Positions 10,277-19,011 of a stretch of 64,000 bases of DNA are shown one piece after another. The DNA is from Pantoea sp. Lineage in GTDB: Bacteria; Pseudomonadota; Gammaproteobacteria; Enterobacterales; Enterobacteriaceae. A model generated the notes under the pieces. It made no database searches. It was not told the DNA's origin and saw only the letters and a program-made list of their open reading frames with translations. Each line of letters starts with the position of its first letter. Position 1 is the stretch's first letter. The DNA lies in assembly GCF_028283705.1 (NCBI RefSeq), contig NZ_JAPWKD010000015.1:124001-188000 (forward strand). Reading direction: 5' to 3'. A program made the position numbers and the translations under genes.

Positions 10277-11212
10277 ATGAAAACCCGTACCCTGCTGTTA
10301 ACCGCCATTGCCAGCTGTCTGGTTTCGCATGTCAGCCTCGCGGCGGACAAAGGCACCATTATGATTCTGGTGAATTCCCTGGATAACCCGTATTACGCCT
10401 CTGAAGCGAAAGGGGCCAACCTGAAGGCGCAGGAACTCGGCTACAAAACCAGCGTGCTGTCGCACGGTGAAGATGTGAAGAAACAGAGTGAGCTGATCGA
10501 TGCGGCCATCGGCAAAAAGGTGCAGGGCATCGTGCTGGATAACGCCGATTCCACCGCCAGCGTCGCGGCGATCAAAAAGGCGAAAGATGCCGGTATTCCG
10601 GTGGTGTTGATTAACCGTGAAATCCCGGTTGACGATGTGGCGCTGGAACAAATCACCCACAACAATTTCCAGGCGGGTTCAGACGTGGCCAATGTGTTTG
10701 TGGAGAAGATGGGTGAGAAGGGCAAATACGCTGAACTGACCTGTAACCTCGCCGACAATAACTGTGTCACCCGTTCCAAATCCTTCCATCAGGTCCTCGA
10801 TCAATACCCCGATATGCAGAGCGTGGCGCGCCAGGATGCCAAAGGTACGCTGATCGATGGCAAACGCATCATGGACAGCATCCTGCAAGCGCATCCGGAT
10901 GTGAAAGGGGTGATCTGTGGCAATGGCCCGGTGGCGTTGGGGGCAATCGCCGCGCTGAAAGCGGCCGGACGTAATGATGTCACCGTGGTGGGGATTGATG
11001 GCAGCAACGACGAACGTGATGCGGTCGAGGCGGGATCACTGAAAGCCACCGTGATGTTGCAGGCACAGGCAATTGCCGCACAGGGCGTGACCGATCTTGA
11101 TAACTATATCCAGAAAGGCACCAAACCTGAGAAACAGCGCGTGATGTTCCGCGGCATCCTGATCACCCCGGAAAATGCGAAAAACGTTCAGGATTTTAAC
11201 TACAAATCTTAA
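10277..11212 (+). CDS. ABC transporter periplasmic sugar-binding protein (RbsB class)
   Basis: This periplasmic substrate-binding protein of the ribose/galactose-like class has 311 residues. A signal peptide MKTRTLLLTAIASCLVSHVS is followed by SLAAD, with cleavage near residue 23. The body opens with IMILVNSLDNPYYA and has VLDNADSTASV, VLINREIP and GNGPVALGA, which are typical hinge and binding segments of the family. The start at 10277 was chosen over ATG 10262 because it begins the signal peptide directly and follows GAGAG. A GC-rich hairpin after the stop (11225-11243) could stabilise this part of the message so that binding protein exceeds permease. Confidence 0.92.
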   Translation: MKTRTLLLTAIASCLVSHVSLAADKGTIMILVNSLDNPYYASEAKGANLKAQELGYKTSVLSHGEDVKKQSELIDAAIGKKVQGIVLDNADSTASVAAIKKAKDAGIPVVLINREIPVDDVALEQITHNNFQAGSDVANVFVEKMGEKGKYAELTCNLADNNCVTRSKSFHQVLDQYPDMQSVARQDAKGTLIDGKRIMDSILQAHPDVKGVICGNGPVALGAIAALKAAGRNDVTVVGIDGSNDERDAVEAGSLKATVMLQAQAIAAQGVTDLDNYIQKGTKPEKQRVMFRGILITPENAKNVQDFNYKS

Positions 11213-11224
11213 TTTCACGCAGGT

Positions 11225-11243
11225 GCGCCCGCGCGTCGGGCGC
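11225..11243 (+). promoter_or_regulatory. Intercistronic hairpin after binding-protein gene
   Basis: GCGCCCG pairs with CGGGCGC across a five-base loop, with no T-run after it. Such stems after binding-protein genes often protect the upstream mRNA from 3' exonucleases. Confidence 0.5.
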
Positions 11244-11256
11244 CAGGGAGAATGTG

Positions 11257-11868
11257 ATGTACAGACGACTCTGGCTGCTGCTTCCTGTTGTGATCCTCAG
11301 CGGCTGCCGCATTGTGTCGCAGCAGGAGCTGGCCGACCTGAAGAATCCCCCCAATCCGCAAATGACAAATATTGCGGGCACATGGCAACAAAAGCTGGTG
11401 CCACAGGTGGCGCATGACGCGAAGCCGCTGGCGCAACTGATGAAAGAACTGCAATCCGCGAAGGATTTTGATACCGCCTGTAAAACCCTGGGTTATCGCA
11501 GTCAGGAAGAGAATCCCTGCGTATTCAGTGTGAGCGTGCAGGGCGAAGTCACCGGCGTTAACACCACTTCACGCAGTGGAAAAATGATGGTGAAAGATGC
11601 GTCCGGCGAAACGGTGACGGTGCAGATGGGACCAATTATTCGCGGTACTGCCCTGCGCGATGTTTACAAAGGGGCCAGCTATCAGGACTTCAACGATCAG
11701 GTGTTGTTTGGTGACTATGGCCGGGCCATCAATCAACAGGCGTCTAACATGATGCAGACCTTTAAACCGAAAACCGGCGATAAAGTGGTGCTGGCTGGCG
11801 TGTTCAGCAGCTGGGATATTCCGCAACAGGCACCGGATATCACCCCGGCGCAAATCACCCGGCAATAA
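11257..11868 (+). CDS. DUF2291-type periplasmic lipoprotein of the ABC operon
   Basis: This is a 203-residue predicted lipoprotein: MYRRLWLLLPVVILSGC with the lipobox LSGC, then a soluble periplasmic domain. I recognise it as the DUF2291 family, which is found with RbsABC-like importers in operons of this layout. Conserved-looking stretches include GTALRDVYKGASYQDFNDQ and FGDYGRAINQQA. ATG 11257 is preferred over GTG 11254 because AGGGAG (11245-11250) is six bases away. No biochemical role is established that I know of; an accessory role in substrate capture or transporter assembly is inferred from position between binding protein and ATPase. Confidence 0.75.
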   Translation: MYRRLWLLLPVVILSGCRIVSQQELADLKNPPNPQMTNIAGTWQQKLVPQVAHDAKPLAQLMKELQSAKDFDTACKTLGYRSQEENPCVFSVSVQGEVTGVNTTSRSGKMMVKDASGETVTVQMGPIIRGTALRDVYKGASYQDFNDQVLFGDYGRAINQQASNMMQTFKPKTGDKVVLAGVFSSWDIPQQAPDITPAQITRQ

Positions 11869-11878
11869 GGAGATGGCG

Positions 11879-13411
11879 ATGCACAATCCTCAGCCCGCCG
11901 GACAGCCGGATGTGATTATCGAAACCCGCAATGTCTCGCGCATTTATCCCGGCGTCACCGCACTGGATCAGGTTAACTATCGTGTCTACCGCAACAAGGT
12001 TAACGTGCTGATTGGTGAAAATGGCGCGGGCAAATCCACCATGATGAAAATGCTGGCGGGGGTGGAGACGCCCTCGTCCGGTGAGATTTGGCTTGATGGA
12101 GCACCGGTCACGCTCAGTTCCACCCATCAGGCGGAACAGCATGGTATCAGCATCATCTTTCAGGAGCTGAACCTGTTCCCCAATATGAATGTGATGGACA
12201 ACATCTTCATCGCCAACGAGTTTTTCCAGCGTGGCGTGATCAATGAAAAATATCAGTATGCGTTGGCGAAATCCCTGCTGGAGCGACTGGAGCTGGATGT
12301 GGATCCCTATGCTCCGCTGGGGGAGCTGGGCATCGGCCATCAGCAACTGGTGGAAATTGCCCGGGCGCTGTCGAAAGACACGCGGGTACTCATTATGGAT
12401 GAACCTACCAGCGCCCTGAGCCAGTCCGAGGTCAAAGTGCTGTTTAACGTGATTGACCAACTGAAGCGGCGTGGCGTCACCATCATCTATATCTCGCACC
12501 GGCTGGAGGAACTGATGGAAATTGGTGATCACATCACCATCTTCCGTGACGGACGTTTTATCAGTGAACGCGAAGTTCGCGATGCCTCTATCCCGTGGAT
12601 CATTGAACAGATGGTCGGGGACAAGAAAAAACATTTTGATTACCAGCCTGCACCACAGGGCGAGACGGTGCTCGATGTCACGGGGCTGACGGCGTTACAT
12701 CAGAACGGCGGCTACAAACTGAATGATGTGTCGTTTTCATTGCGCAAAGGTGAGGTTATCGGCATTTACGGTCTGCTCGGTGCCGGGCGTACCGAGTTGT
12801 TTAAGGGGCTGATCGGCATGATGCATTGTCAGTCGGGCAGTGTCTGTCTGAATGGTGCCACCCTCGACAAACAAAGCTTTCAGCAGCGGCTGAAAAAAGG
12901 CATCACCCTGGTGCCGGAAGATCGTCAGACCGAGGGTGTGGTACAGCTAATGTCGATCACCGCCAATATGACCCTTACTGAACTCAGCCTGCGCGGTTTT
13001 CGTCGTGCGTTGCGGATGCTCAATCCGCAGCAGGAGCGGGGCCGGGTGGATGAGATGATCAGTCAGCTGGCGATTAAAGTCAGCGATGCGGAACTTCCCA
13101 TCACCTCACTCAGCGGCGGGAATCAGCAAAAAGTGGTGCTGGGCAAAGCGCTGATGACCGGTCCACAGGTGGTACTGCTGGATGAACCCACGCGCGGCAT
13201 TGACGTGGGGGCGAAAACCGATGTCTATCACCTGATTGGCAACCTGGCGCAACGTGGGCTGGCGGTGATGTTCTCTTCTTCCGAGCTGGATGAGGTGATG
13301 GCACTGGCTGACCGTATTCTGGTGATGGCCGATGGCCGTATCACCGCCGATCTGCCCCGAAGCGAAGCGACCAGGGAAGCCCTGATTAGCGCTTCGACAC
13401 CGCATGATTAA
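11879..13411 (+). CDS. Sugar ABC transporter ATP-binding protein (RbsA/MglA class)
   Basis: This is a duplicated ATPase of about 510 residues that energises sugar import at the inner membrane. The first half has Walker A GENGAGKST, a signature-like segment ELGIGHQQLVEIARAL and Walker B VLIMDEPTSAL. The second half has the degenerate GLLGAGRTELF, the signature LSGGNQQKVVLGKAL and VVLLDEPTRGIDVG. This asymmetry is usual in the RbsA family. The second ATG (11879) has AAGGAG at proper spacing, while the first (11873) abuts it. It lies ten bases after the lipoprotein stop and twelve before the permease. Confidence 0.95.
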   Translation: MHNPQPAGQPDVIIETRNVSRIYPGVTALDQVNYRVYRNKVNVLIGENGAGKSTMMKMLAGVETPSSGEIWLDGAPVTLSSTHQAEQHGISIIFQELNLFPNMNVMDNIFIANEFFQRGVINEKYQYALAKSLLERLELDVDPYAPLGELGIGHQQLVEIARALSKDTRVLIMDEPTSALSQSEVKVLFNVIDQLKRRGVTIIYISHRLEELMEIGDHITIFRDGRFISEREVRDASIPWIIEQMVGDKKKHFDYQPAPQGETVLDVTGLTALHQNGGYKLNDVSFSLRKGEVIGIYGLLGAGRTELFKGLIGMMHCQSGSVCLNGATLDKQSFQQRLKKGITLVPEDRQTEGVVQLMSITANMTLTELSLRGFRRALRMLNPQQERGRVDEMISQLAIKVSDAELPITSLSGGNQQKVVLGKALMTGPQVVLLDEPTRGIDVGAKTDVYHLIGNLAQRGLAVMFSSSELDEVMALADRILVMADGRITADLPRSEATREALISASTPHD

Positions 13412-13423
13412 GTGAGGCGAACA

Positions 13424-14491
13424 ATGAATCAAAAATATCTGCTGTATATGTATTTGCTGAAGGCGCGCACGTTTATTGCCCTGCTGATCGTTATTGGCTT
13501 CTTCAGCCTGATGGTGCCGAACTTTCTCACCACCTCCAACCTGCTGATCATGACACAACATGTGGCGATCACCGGCTTACTGGCCATCGGCATGACGCTG
13601 GTGATCCTGACCGGGGGCATTGATTTGTCGGTGGGGGCGGTGGCCGGGATTTGCGGCATGGTGGCCGGTGCATTGCTCACCAATGGACTGCCGCTGTGGG
13701 GCGGTAACGTGATGTTCTTCAACGTCCCGGAGGTGATTCTGCTGGTGGCGTTGTTCGGTATCGCTCTCGGTCTGATCAATGGCGCGGTGGTGACACGGCT
13801 GGGTGTGGCTCCCTTTATCTGTACCCTCGGCATGATGTATGTCGCACGCGGTTCGGCGCTGCTGTTTAACGATGGCAGCACTTACGCCAACCTGGTGGGG
13901 ATGCCGGAACTGGGTAATACCGGTTTTGCTTTGCTGGGTTCGGGCACCGTATTGGGCATCTATATCCCTATCTGGCTGATGGTCGGTTTCCTGCTGCTCG
14001 GCCTCTATCTGACGCGTAAAACCCCGCTCGGTCGTTATATCTATGCCACAGGCGGTAATGAATCGGCTGCCCGGCTGGCCGGGGTGCCGATCATCAAGGT
14101 GAAGGTGTTTGTCTACGCCTTCTCTGGTCTGTGTGCGGCGCTGGTGGGGTTAGTGGTGGCATCACAGTTACAAACCGCGCACCCGATGACTGGCAACATG
14201 TTTGAGATGGATGCCATCGGGGCCACGGTGCTGGGCGGCACGGCGCTGGCGGGCGGACGTGGCCGGGTGTCTGGCTCGATTATCGGCGCTTTCGTTATCG
14301 TCTTCCTTGCCGATGGCATGGTGATGATGGGCGTCAGCGATTTCTGGCAGATGGTGATCAAAGGTCTGGTGATTGTCACCGCCGTGGTTATCGATCAGTT
14401 CCAGCAAAAATTACAAAGCAAGGTGGTGCTGCTGCGCAGACACGAAAAAAAGCAGCAATCAGCCGCCCTGTCTGAAGTCACTCATGGATAA
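13424..14491 (+). CDS. Sugar ABC transporter permease (RbsC class)
   Basis: This polytopic inner-membrane permease has 355 residues and about eight to ten hydrophobic segments. It carries the family landmarks GMTLVILTGGIDLSVGAV, LINGAVVTRLGVAPFICTLG, YATGGNESAARLAGV and GGTALAGGRGRVSGSIIGA. The start at 13424 follows GAGG by six bases. It pairs with the upstream ATPase and binding protein to make a complete importer. The hydrophilic tail RRHEKKQQS is probably cytoplasmic. Confidence 0.95.
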   Translation: MNQKYLLYMYLLKARTFIALLIVIGFFSLMVPNFLTTSNLLIMTQHVAITGLLAIGMTLVILTGGIDLSVGAVAGICGMVAGALLTNGLPLWGGNVMFFNVPEVILLVALFGIALGLINGAVVTRLGVAPFICTLGMMYVARGSALLFNDGSTYANLVGMPELGNTGFALLGSGTVLGIYIPIWLMVGFLLLGLYLTRKTPLGRYIYATGGNESAARLAGVPIIKVKVFVYAFSGLCAALVGLVVASQLQTAHPMTGNMFEMDAIGATVLGGTALAGGRGRVSGSIIGAFVIVFLADGMVMMGVSDFWQMVIKGLVIVTAVVIDQFQQKLQSKVVLLRRHEKKQQSAALSEVTHG

Positions 14492-14502
14492 CAGGAGGCA
14501 AT

Positions 14503-15300
14503 ATGACACGCGATTTTAGTGGGAAGACAGTGGTGATTACCGGGGCCTGTCGCGGCATTGGGGCAGGCATCGCCGAACGTTTTGCCCGCGACGGTGCCCG
14601 GCTGGTGATGGTGTCCAATGCCGAACGGGTATTTGCCACGGCGGAAAAATTAACGCAGGAATATGGCAGCGAGATCCTCGCACTGCAGGTGGATGTTACC
14701 AATGAAACCGAAGTGCAGCAGCTGTATCAGCAGGCTGTTGGGCGTTTTGGCAGCATTGATGTCTCGATCCAGAACGCCGGGGTGATCACCATCGATCGCT
14801 TCGACAGCATGCCGAAAAGTGACTTTGAAAAGATTCTGGCGGTCAATACCACGGGCGTCTGGTTGTGCTGCCGTGAAGCGGCAAAATATATGGTGAAGCA
14901 GGGGAGCGGCAGTCTGATCAATACCTCATCCGGGCAGGGGCGGCAGGGGTTTATCTACACGCCACATTACGCTGCCAGCAAGATGGGGGTGATCGGCATT
15001 ACACAAAGCCTGGCGCTGGAACTGGCTCCCTGGCACATCACCGTTAACGCGTTTTGCCCCGGTATTATCGAGAGCGAAATGTGGGATTACAACGACCGCG
15101 TCTGGGGCGAGATCCTCAGCAATGATAAGAAGCAATATGGCAAAGGCGAGCTGATGGCGGAGTGGGTGGAGAATATCCCACTGAAACGTGCCGGACAGCC
15201 GCAGGACGTTGCCGGGCTGGTGGCATTTCTGGCATCGGATGATGCGCGTTATATCACCGGGCAAACCATCAATGTGGACGGTGGTTTGATCTTTTCGTGA
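14503..15300 (+). CDS. SDR-family dehydrogenase, last gene of sugar/polyol operon
   Basis: This is a second classical short-chain dehydrogenase, 265 residues, with TGACRGIGAG (cofactor), NAGVIT, an active-site Ser region in TSSGQG, YAASKMG (catalytic Tyr and Lys) and C-terminal GQTINVDGGLIF. Compared with the first SDR (9413) it has a perfect TGxxxGIG motif. The WDYNDRVWGEIL loop resembles sorbitol- and polyol-dehydrogenase SDRs, which supports a polyol pathway but does not prove it. AGGAGG precedes the ATG by six bases. A paired hairpin repeat follows at 15347-15397. Confidence 0.88.
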   Translation: MTRDFSGKTVVITGACRGIGAGIAERFARDGARLVMVSNAERVFATAEKLTQEYGSEILALQVDVTNETEVQQLYQQAVGRFGSIDVSIQNAGVITIDRFDSMPKSDFEKILAVNTTGVWLCCREAAKYMVKQGSGSLINTSSGQGRQGFIYTPHYAASKMGVIGITQSLALELAPWHITVNAFCPGIIESEMWDYNDRVWGEILSNDKKQYGKGELMAEWVENIPLKRAGQPQDVAGLVAFLASDDARYITGQTINVDGGLIFS

Positions 15301-15346
15301 ACAACGTGATGGGGCGTCGCAATTAGCCTGAACGTCAATCCACCTG

Positions 15347-15397
15347 GTGCGAATGAATTCGCACGTGACAAATCCAGGGTCGGCATTTATGCCGACC
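15347..15397. repeat. Tandem hairpin repeat after SDR-ABC operon
   Basis: Two perfect hairpins with 4-base loops: GTGCGAA/TTCGCAC (15347-15364) and GGTCGGCA/TGCCGACC (15378-15397). The layout and loop sequences (TGAA, TTTA) match the pair at 8161-8212. Confidence 0.7.
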
Positions 15398-15533
15398 AGG
15401 AAAATATTGCACGAAATCAAATCGGCTATTCAGACAGAGTGACACTGCGGAAATTGAGAAATATGTTAAGGTTATCTTTACGCTGTTTTGTGAGAGACCT
15501 CTAATTTTTATCTGAATTGAACCCGATTTCGTT

Positions 15534-16970
15534 ATGTTACCAGCTGTTTTGATACCTCAATTCCTGCGTTTTACCCTCGGTGCTGCGGCACTGCTTATGG
15601 CTGTGCCTGCTGCTCAGGCGCTGATGCCTGACAACAATATTTCCGCTACCCCATTTGGTGACGCGGCGCATTTCGTGAAGATGGCCGATGATTTACCCGC
15701 CCTTGGTTACCAGGCTGACAGTGAAAACCTCGCGAAAAAGCTGGCAGATATGGCGAAAAGCATCGGCGAGGCGAGCGAGAGCAGCAGCGATACCACTTTT
15801 GGCCATCAGGCGGGCGTCTGGGCATTTAACCATTTCCGCGATGAAGTAGCAGAACGGGTGCAGAGCGAAGGACAGTCAATGCTCTCACCTTATGGCACTG
15901 CGCAGATTGATTTGAATGTCGATATGGATGGCAACTTTACCGGCAGTGGTGCCGAATTGCTGACACCCTGGGCCGATCGCCAGCGTTATCTCACCTTTAG
16001 CCAGCTGGGATTTCATCAGACGGACGATGGCCTGGTGGCCAACGTCGGACTGGGCCAGCGCTGGGTGGCCGGTAGCTGGTTGCTCGGTTACAACGCATTT
16101 GTCGATCATATGTTCGATAGCAGTTTGCAACGCGGTTCGCTGGGTACGGAGGCCTGGGCGGATTATCTGCGTTTTTCTGCTAACTACTATTATCCGCTTT
16201 CGGGCTGGCACAACGGCGATCCTAATCAGCAGCAACGCATGGCGCGTGGCTATGATTTTACGACTCAGGGGTATCTGCCGTTTTATCGTCAGCTCGGCGT
16301 CTCGGTCAGCTGGGAACAGTATCTGGGGCAGGATGTGGATCTGTTTAATTCAGGCACCCGCTATCACAATCCCTCGGCACTGACCTTCGGTCTTTCCTAC
16401 ACGCCGGTGCCGCTGGTTACCGTCTCCGCCAGCCACAAAACCGGCAGTGAAGGGGAGAGTCAGGACCAGTTCGGCCTGCGGCTGAATTATCGTTTTGGCG
16501 TGGCCTTAAGCCAGCAGCTGGATGCCGCTAATGTGGCCGCTGCCCGTTCGCTTCGCGGTAGCCGCTACGACACAGTCACGCGTAATTACACGCCGGTGAT
16601 GGAGTACCGGCAGCGCAAAACGCTGGCGGTATTTCTTGCCACACCGCCGTGGCAGCTGAACGGGAGTGAAAGTTTACCGTTGAAGCTGCAAATCCACTCG
16701 GTCAATCCGATCATCGCGGTCAGCTGGCAAGGCGATACCCAGGCGCTGAGTCTTACCCCGCCAGCCAACCCGAATGATCCCCAGGGCTGGAGCATCATTA
16801 TGCCCGCGTGGGACAACACGCCAGGGGCGAGCAATCATTATCGCCTCGCGGTAACGCTGGAGGACAGTAAGCATAATCGTGTGACGTCTAACTGGATCAC
16901 GTTACAGCTGCAACAACCGTTCACGCTAAATCAAACCGAAGGCACACGTTTTGATGTGCTGGAGCCGTAA
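15534..16970 (+). CDS. Inverse autotransporter (intimin/invasin-like, YchO-type) outer-membrane protein
   Basis: This 478-residue protein has a signal peptide (cleavage near AAQA at about residue 29), then a linker and the intimin/invasin N-terminal beta-barrel, with landmarks TPWADRQRYLTFSQLG, GLGQRWVAGSWLLGYNAF, LRFSANYYYPLSGW and RGYDFTTQGYLPFYRQLG. A short Ig-like segment follows (LKLQIHSVNPIIAVSWQGDT). Intimin and invasin carry long extracellular domain arrays; here only about 130 residues follow the barrel, so it resembles E. coli YchO more than a true adhesin. The start lacks a strong ribosome site. It is convergent with the porin and shares a terminator. Confidence 0.85.
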   Translation: MLPAVLIPQFLRFTLGAAALLMAVPAAQALMPDNNISATPFGDAAHFVKMADDLPALGYQADSENLAKKLADMAKSIGEASESSSDTTFGHQAGVWAFNHFRDEVAERVQSEGQSMLSPYGTAQIDLNVDMDGNFTGSGAELLTPWADRQRYLTFSQLGFHQTDDGLVANVGLGQRWVAGSWLLGYNAFVDHMFDSSLQRGSLGTEAWADYLRFSANYYYPLSGWHNGDPNQQQRMARGYDFTTQGYLPFYRQLGVSVSWEQYLGQDVDLFNSGTRYHNPSALTFGLSYTPVPLVTVSASHKTGSEGESQDQFGLRLNYRFGVALSQQLDAANVAAARSLRGSRYDTVTRNYTPVMEYRQRKTLAVFLATPPWQLNGSESLPLKLQIHSVNPIIAVSWQGDTQALSLTPPANPNDPQGWSIIMPAWDNTPGASNHYRLAVTLEDSKHNRVTSNWITLQLQQPFTLNQTEGTRFDVLEP

Positions 16971-16974
16971 AAGA

Positions 16975-16998
16975 AAAGGGCAGCTTGCGCTGCCCTTT
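16975..16998. terminator. Bidirectional terminator between invasin-like gene and porin
   Basis: A perfect ten-base stem AAAGGGCAGC/GCTGCCCTTT with loop TTGC. On the minus strand it is followed by TTCTTTT, so it should end the porin transcript; on the plus strand the T-run is short. A second hairpin, CGTCCGGT/GCCGGACG, lies at 17004-17025. Confidence 0.85.
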
Positions 16999-17045
16999 GG
17001 GGCGTCCGGTTGACACGGGCCGGACGACAATGAGGGTAAACCAAC

Positions 17046-18125
17046 TTAGAACTGGTACACCAGACCCACAGCAGTGATGTCGTCGGTAGCCAGACCCAGT
17101 GGGTTGTTGTCCTTCAACAGGTTGATGCGGTATTCCGCATAAGCAGACATGTTTTTGTTGAAGTAGTAAGTTGCACCAATTGAGGTGTACTTGATGATGT
17201 CCGCATCGCCGATGCTCTCAATGTCTTTACCTTTCGAAGACACGTAGCCCACAGACGGACGGAAACCGTTCAGGAACTGATACTGCGCAACCGCTTCGAA
17301 GTTCACCGCTTTGTTGGCGAAACCACCAGAAATCGGCGTGGCATTCATGGTCTGACCGTACATGGTCGCCAGATAGATCTGGTTAGCGTCGTATTTGATA
17401 CCGGTTGCCCAGTGCTGCGCTTTATCACCGTGACCACGGGTTGCGGCATTCTGTGTCTCAGTACGATCGAGGCTGGCGTAAGCACCAACCAGGCTCAGAC
17501 CGAAGTCGAAATCGTAAGAAGTCGACAGGGCGAAACCGTCACCATTGGAACGGCGTACCGCGATGGTTGAATAATCGGTGCGGTCGTTTTTGCCTTCGTA
17601 CTGAGCAGCAACGTTCAGGCCTTTAACCAGACCGAAGAAATCTTTGTTACGCCAGGTCAGCACGCCAGTAGAGCGGCCAGACAGGAAGGCGTCGGTGTAA
17701 CCTGAGTCACCACCGAAGAACGGCAGCATATCGGTGTAGCCCAGCACGTCATAAACCAGACCGTAGTTACGGCCGTAGTCCAGTGAGCCGAACTCACCAT
17801 ATTTCAGACCTGCGTAACCCAGACGGGTACGGTTACCGGTTTGTGAATCAGTACCGCCTTCGGAGTTGCTCAGGCTGTACTGATACTGCCAGAAACCATA
17901 GCCGGTCAGCTGATCAGTAATTTTGGTTTCGCCTTTGAAACCCAGACGGGTGTAAGAGGAAGTTTCACCGTTGTTGTTGTCATCATCAGAAAACAGGTGT
18001 GAAACGTTGATTTTCCCGACCAGGTCAAGTTTGTTGCCATCTTTGTTATAGATTTCCGCGGCGTGAGCAGTAGAAAGTCCCAGCAGTAACGGCATTACTG
18101 CTGCCAGTAAAGAACGCTTCATCAT
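17046..18125 (-). CDS. General trimeric porin (OmpC/OmpF/PhoE family)
   Basis: This 359-residue outer-membrane porin lets small hydrophilic solutes into the periplasm. The signal peptide ends STAHA, and the mature protein begins [17 protein letters not shown] as in enterobacterial porins. The chain ends with VGLVYQF, whose terminal Phe is needed for barrel insertion. Strand pairs such as [21 protein letters not shown] and the loop-3 region [16 protein letters not shown] are present. Which E. coli porin is orthologous cannot be decided here. No micF-like RNA was found upstream. Confidence 0.93.
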   Translation of the reverse strand: MMKRSLLAAVMPLLLGLSTAHAAEIYNKDGNKLDLVGKINVSHLFSDDDNNNGETSSYTRLGFKGETKITDQLTGYGFWQYQYSLSNSEGGTDSQTGNRTRLGYAGLKYGEFGSLDYGRNYGLVYDVLGYTDMLPFFGGDSGYTDAFLSGRSTGVLTWRNKDFFGLVKGLNVAAQYEGKNDRTDYSTIAVRRSNGDGFALSTSYDFDFGLSLVGAYASLDRTETQNAATRGHGDKAQHWATGIKYDANQIYLATMYGQTMNATPISGGFANKAVNFEAVAQYQFLNGFRPSVGYVSSKGKDIESIGDADIIKYTSIGATYYFNKNMSAYAEYRINLLKDNNPLGLATDDITAVGLVYQF

Positions 18126-18640
18126 TTAATTTTTACCCTATGTTATTTTTTAATTGTTGCCCTGCTATGGGGCGAAACGAAAATGACACAAAAGGTTCAA
18201 GATCGAAAGTGCAATAAATGTAACAATTTATTTCGTGTTGGCTTTTTGTGCGAATGTCGTTCGCGTATTCCAATATATGGAAATAGTTATTGTTTTTACT
18301 TATCTATGAACATAACCGAAATCATGAATTTAAAATAACTAACATAATGAAATTAATCATTTTATTGTTTTTTGACTTTGCCATGTTATTTGATTTTCTA
18401 ATGTCCGTATATAGGATCTGTCTATGTGATTTTGTTCAATAACATATTAGCGAAGTCACCTAATAGTTAGCCTGATCACTTTTTCTATAAATACGCTGTT
18501 TCTGTTTATTTCTGAAATTATAATAACCTTAGTCACTAAAAAACTTTCCATCCTCGCGCCATTCCACAATGGCGAAAATAACCGCAATGGCGTTATTTGT
18601 TTGTTAAAATCTGTATTAAAAGTAGCCAGTTCAATGGGGC
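18126..18640. other. AT-rich gap upstream of porin
   Basis: This 515-base stretch is clearly more AT-rich than the rest and presumably holds the porin promoter. On the minus strand TTGTTACATTTATTGCAC (around 18218-18235) resembles OmpR-site sequence, but weakly. At 18576-18598 AAATAAC and GTTATTT form a weak stem followed by TG and Ts. No gene is supported; an 81-codon frame at 18597-18842 looks fortuitous. Confidence 0.5.
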
Positions 18641-18648
18641 GTTTTCGC

Positions 18649-18704
18649 GCACTAATATCGTGCCGTTACGCACCATAAGTGATCATTGCGCCCTGAATTG
18701 GTGC
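18649..18704. promoter_or_regulatory. Three phased NtrC-like sites upstream of astC
   Basis: The NtrC core is GCAC-N7-GTGC. A full match is at 18649-18663 (GCACTAATATCGTGC). One-sided matches are at 18670-18684 (GCACCATAAGTGATC) and 18690-18704 (GCCCTGAATTGGTGC). Centres are spaced 20-21 bases, two helical turns apart, on the same face. They lie about 215-270 bases upstream of the sigma-54 promoter, an enhancer-like distance. Confidence 0.6.
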
Positions 18705-18820
18705 TTGTTTTGCCTCGCACTGGCGAAATATTTGCTGGCCGGTCACAAAAGCAATATTTCATTTTGTGAATGCATAAATCCTCTTAAGAATTCTCTGACA
18801 TATAGACGCCATCAGACTGA

Positions 18821-18860
18821 TATTCACTTTTTATGCATTTAAAGTGAATAATGACATAGT
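18821..18860. promoter_or_regulatory. ArgR-like operator upstream of astC
   Basis: TATTCACTTT (18821-18830) and AAAGTGAATA (18841-18850) form a perfect ten-base inverted repeat. Within it TCACTTTTTATGCA matches 11 of 14 positions of the ARG box TGAATWWWWATTCA. A second box placed with the usual 3-base gap, TGAATAATGACATA, matches 10 of 14. In E. coli ArgR raises ast expression when arginine is present. Confidence 0.55.
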
Positions 18861-18913
18861 GTAACTCATTGATATTTCGTTGCATGGATCCGTTTATGCA
18901 TTTTTTCCTCTGG

Positions 18914-18931
18914 CTGGCATGGTTACTGCAA
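18914..18931 (+). promoter_or_regulatory. Sigma-54 promoter of the astCADBE operon
   Basis: CTGGCATGGTTACTGCAA has GG at 18916-18917 and GC at 18928-18929, exactly ten bases apart, matching TGGCACG-N4-TTGCA at most positions. Transcription should begin near 18941, about 70 bases before the astC ATG. E. coli ast is likewise transcribed by sigma-54 RNA polymerase with NtrC. Confidence 0.75.
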
Positions 18932-19011
18932 TATACAGTTAAGCCGAGGGTTACCAGTTTTTAACATTTTTAAAACAATGGCTTCACGTTAAGTGGAGCA
19001 GGAGAAGGGTT

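Noticed and set aside
18597..18842. 81-codon open frame in the porin-ast gap
   Set aside because: No ribosome site, no family resemblance, and it overlaps the NtrC-like and ArgR-like sites.
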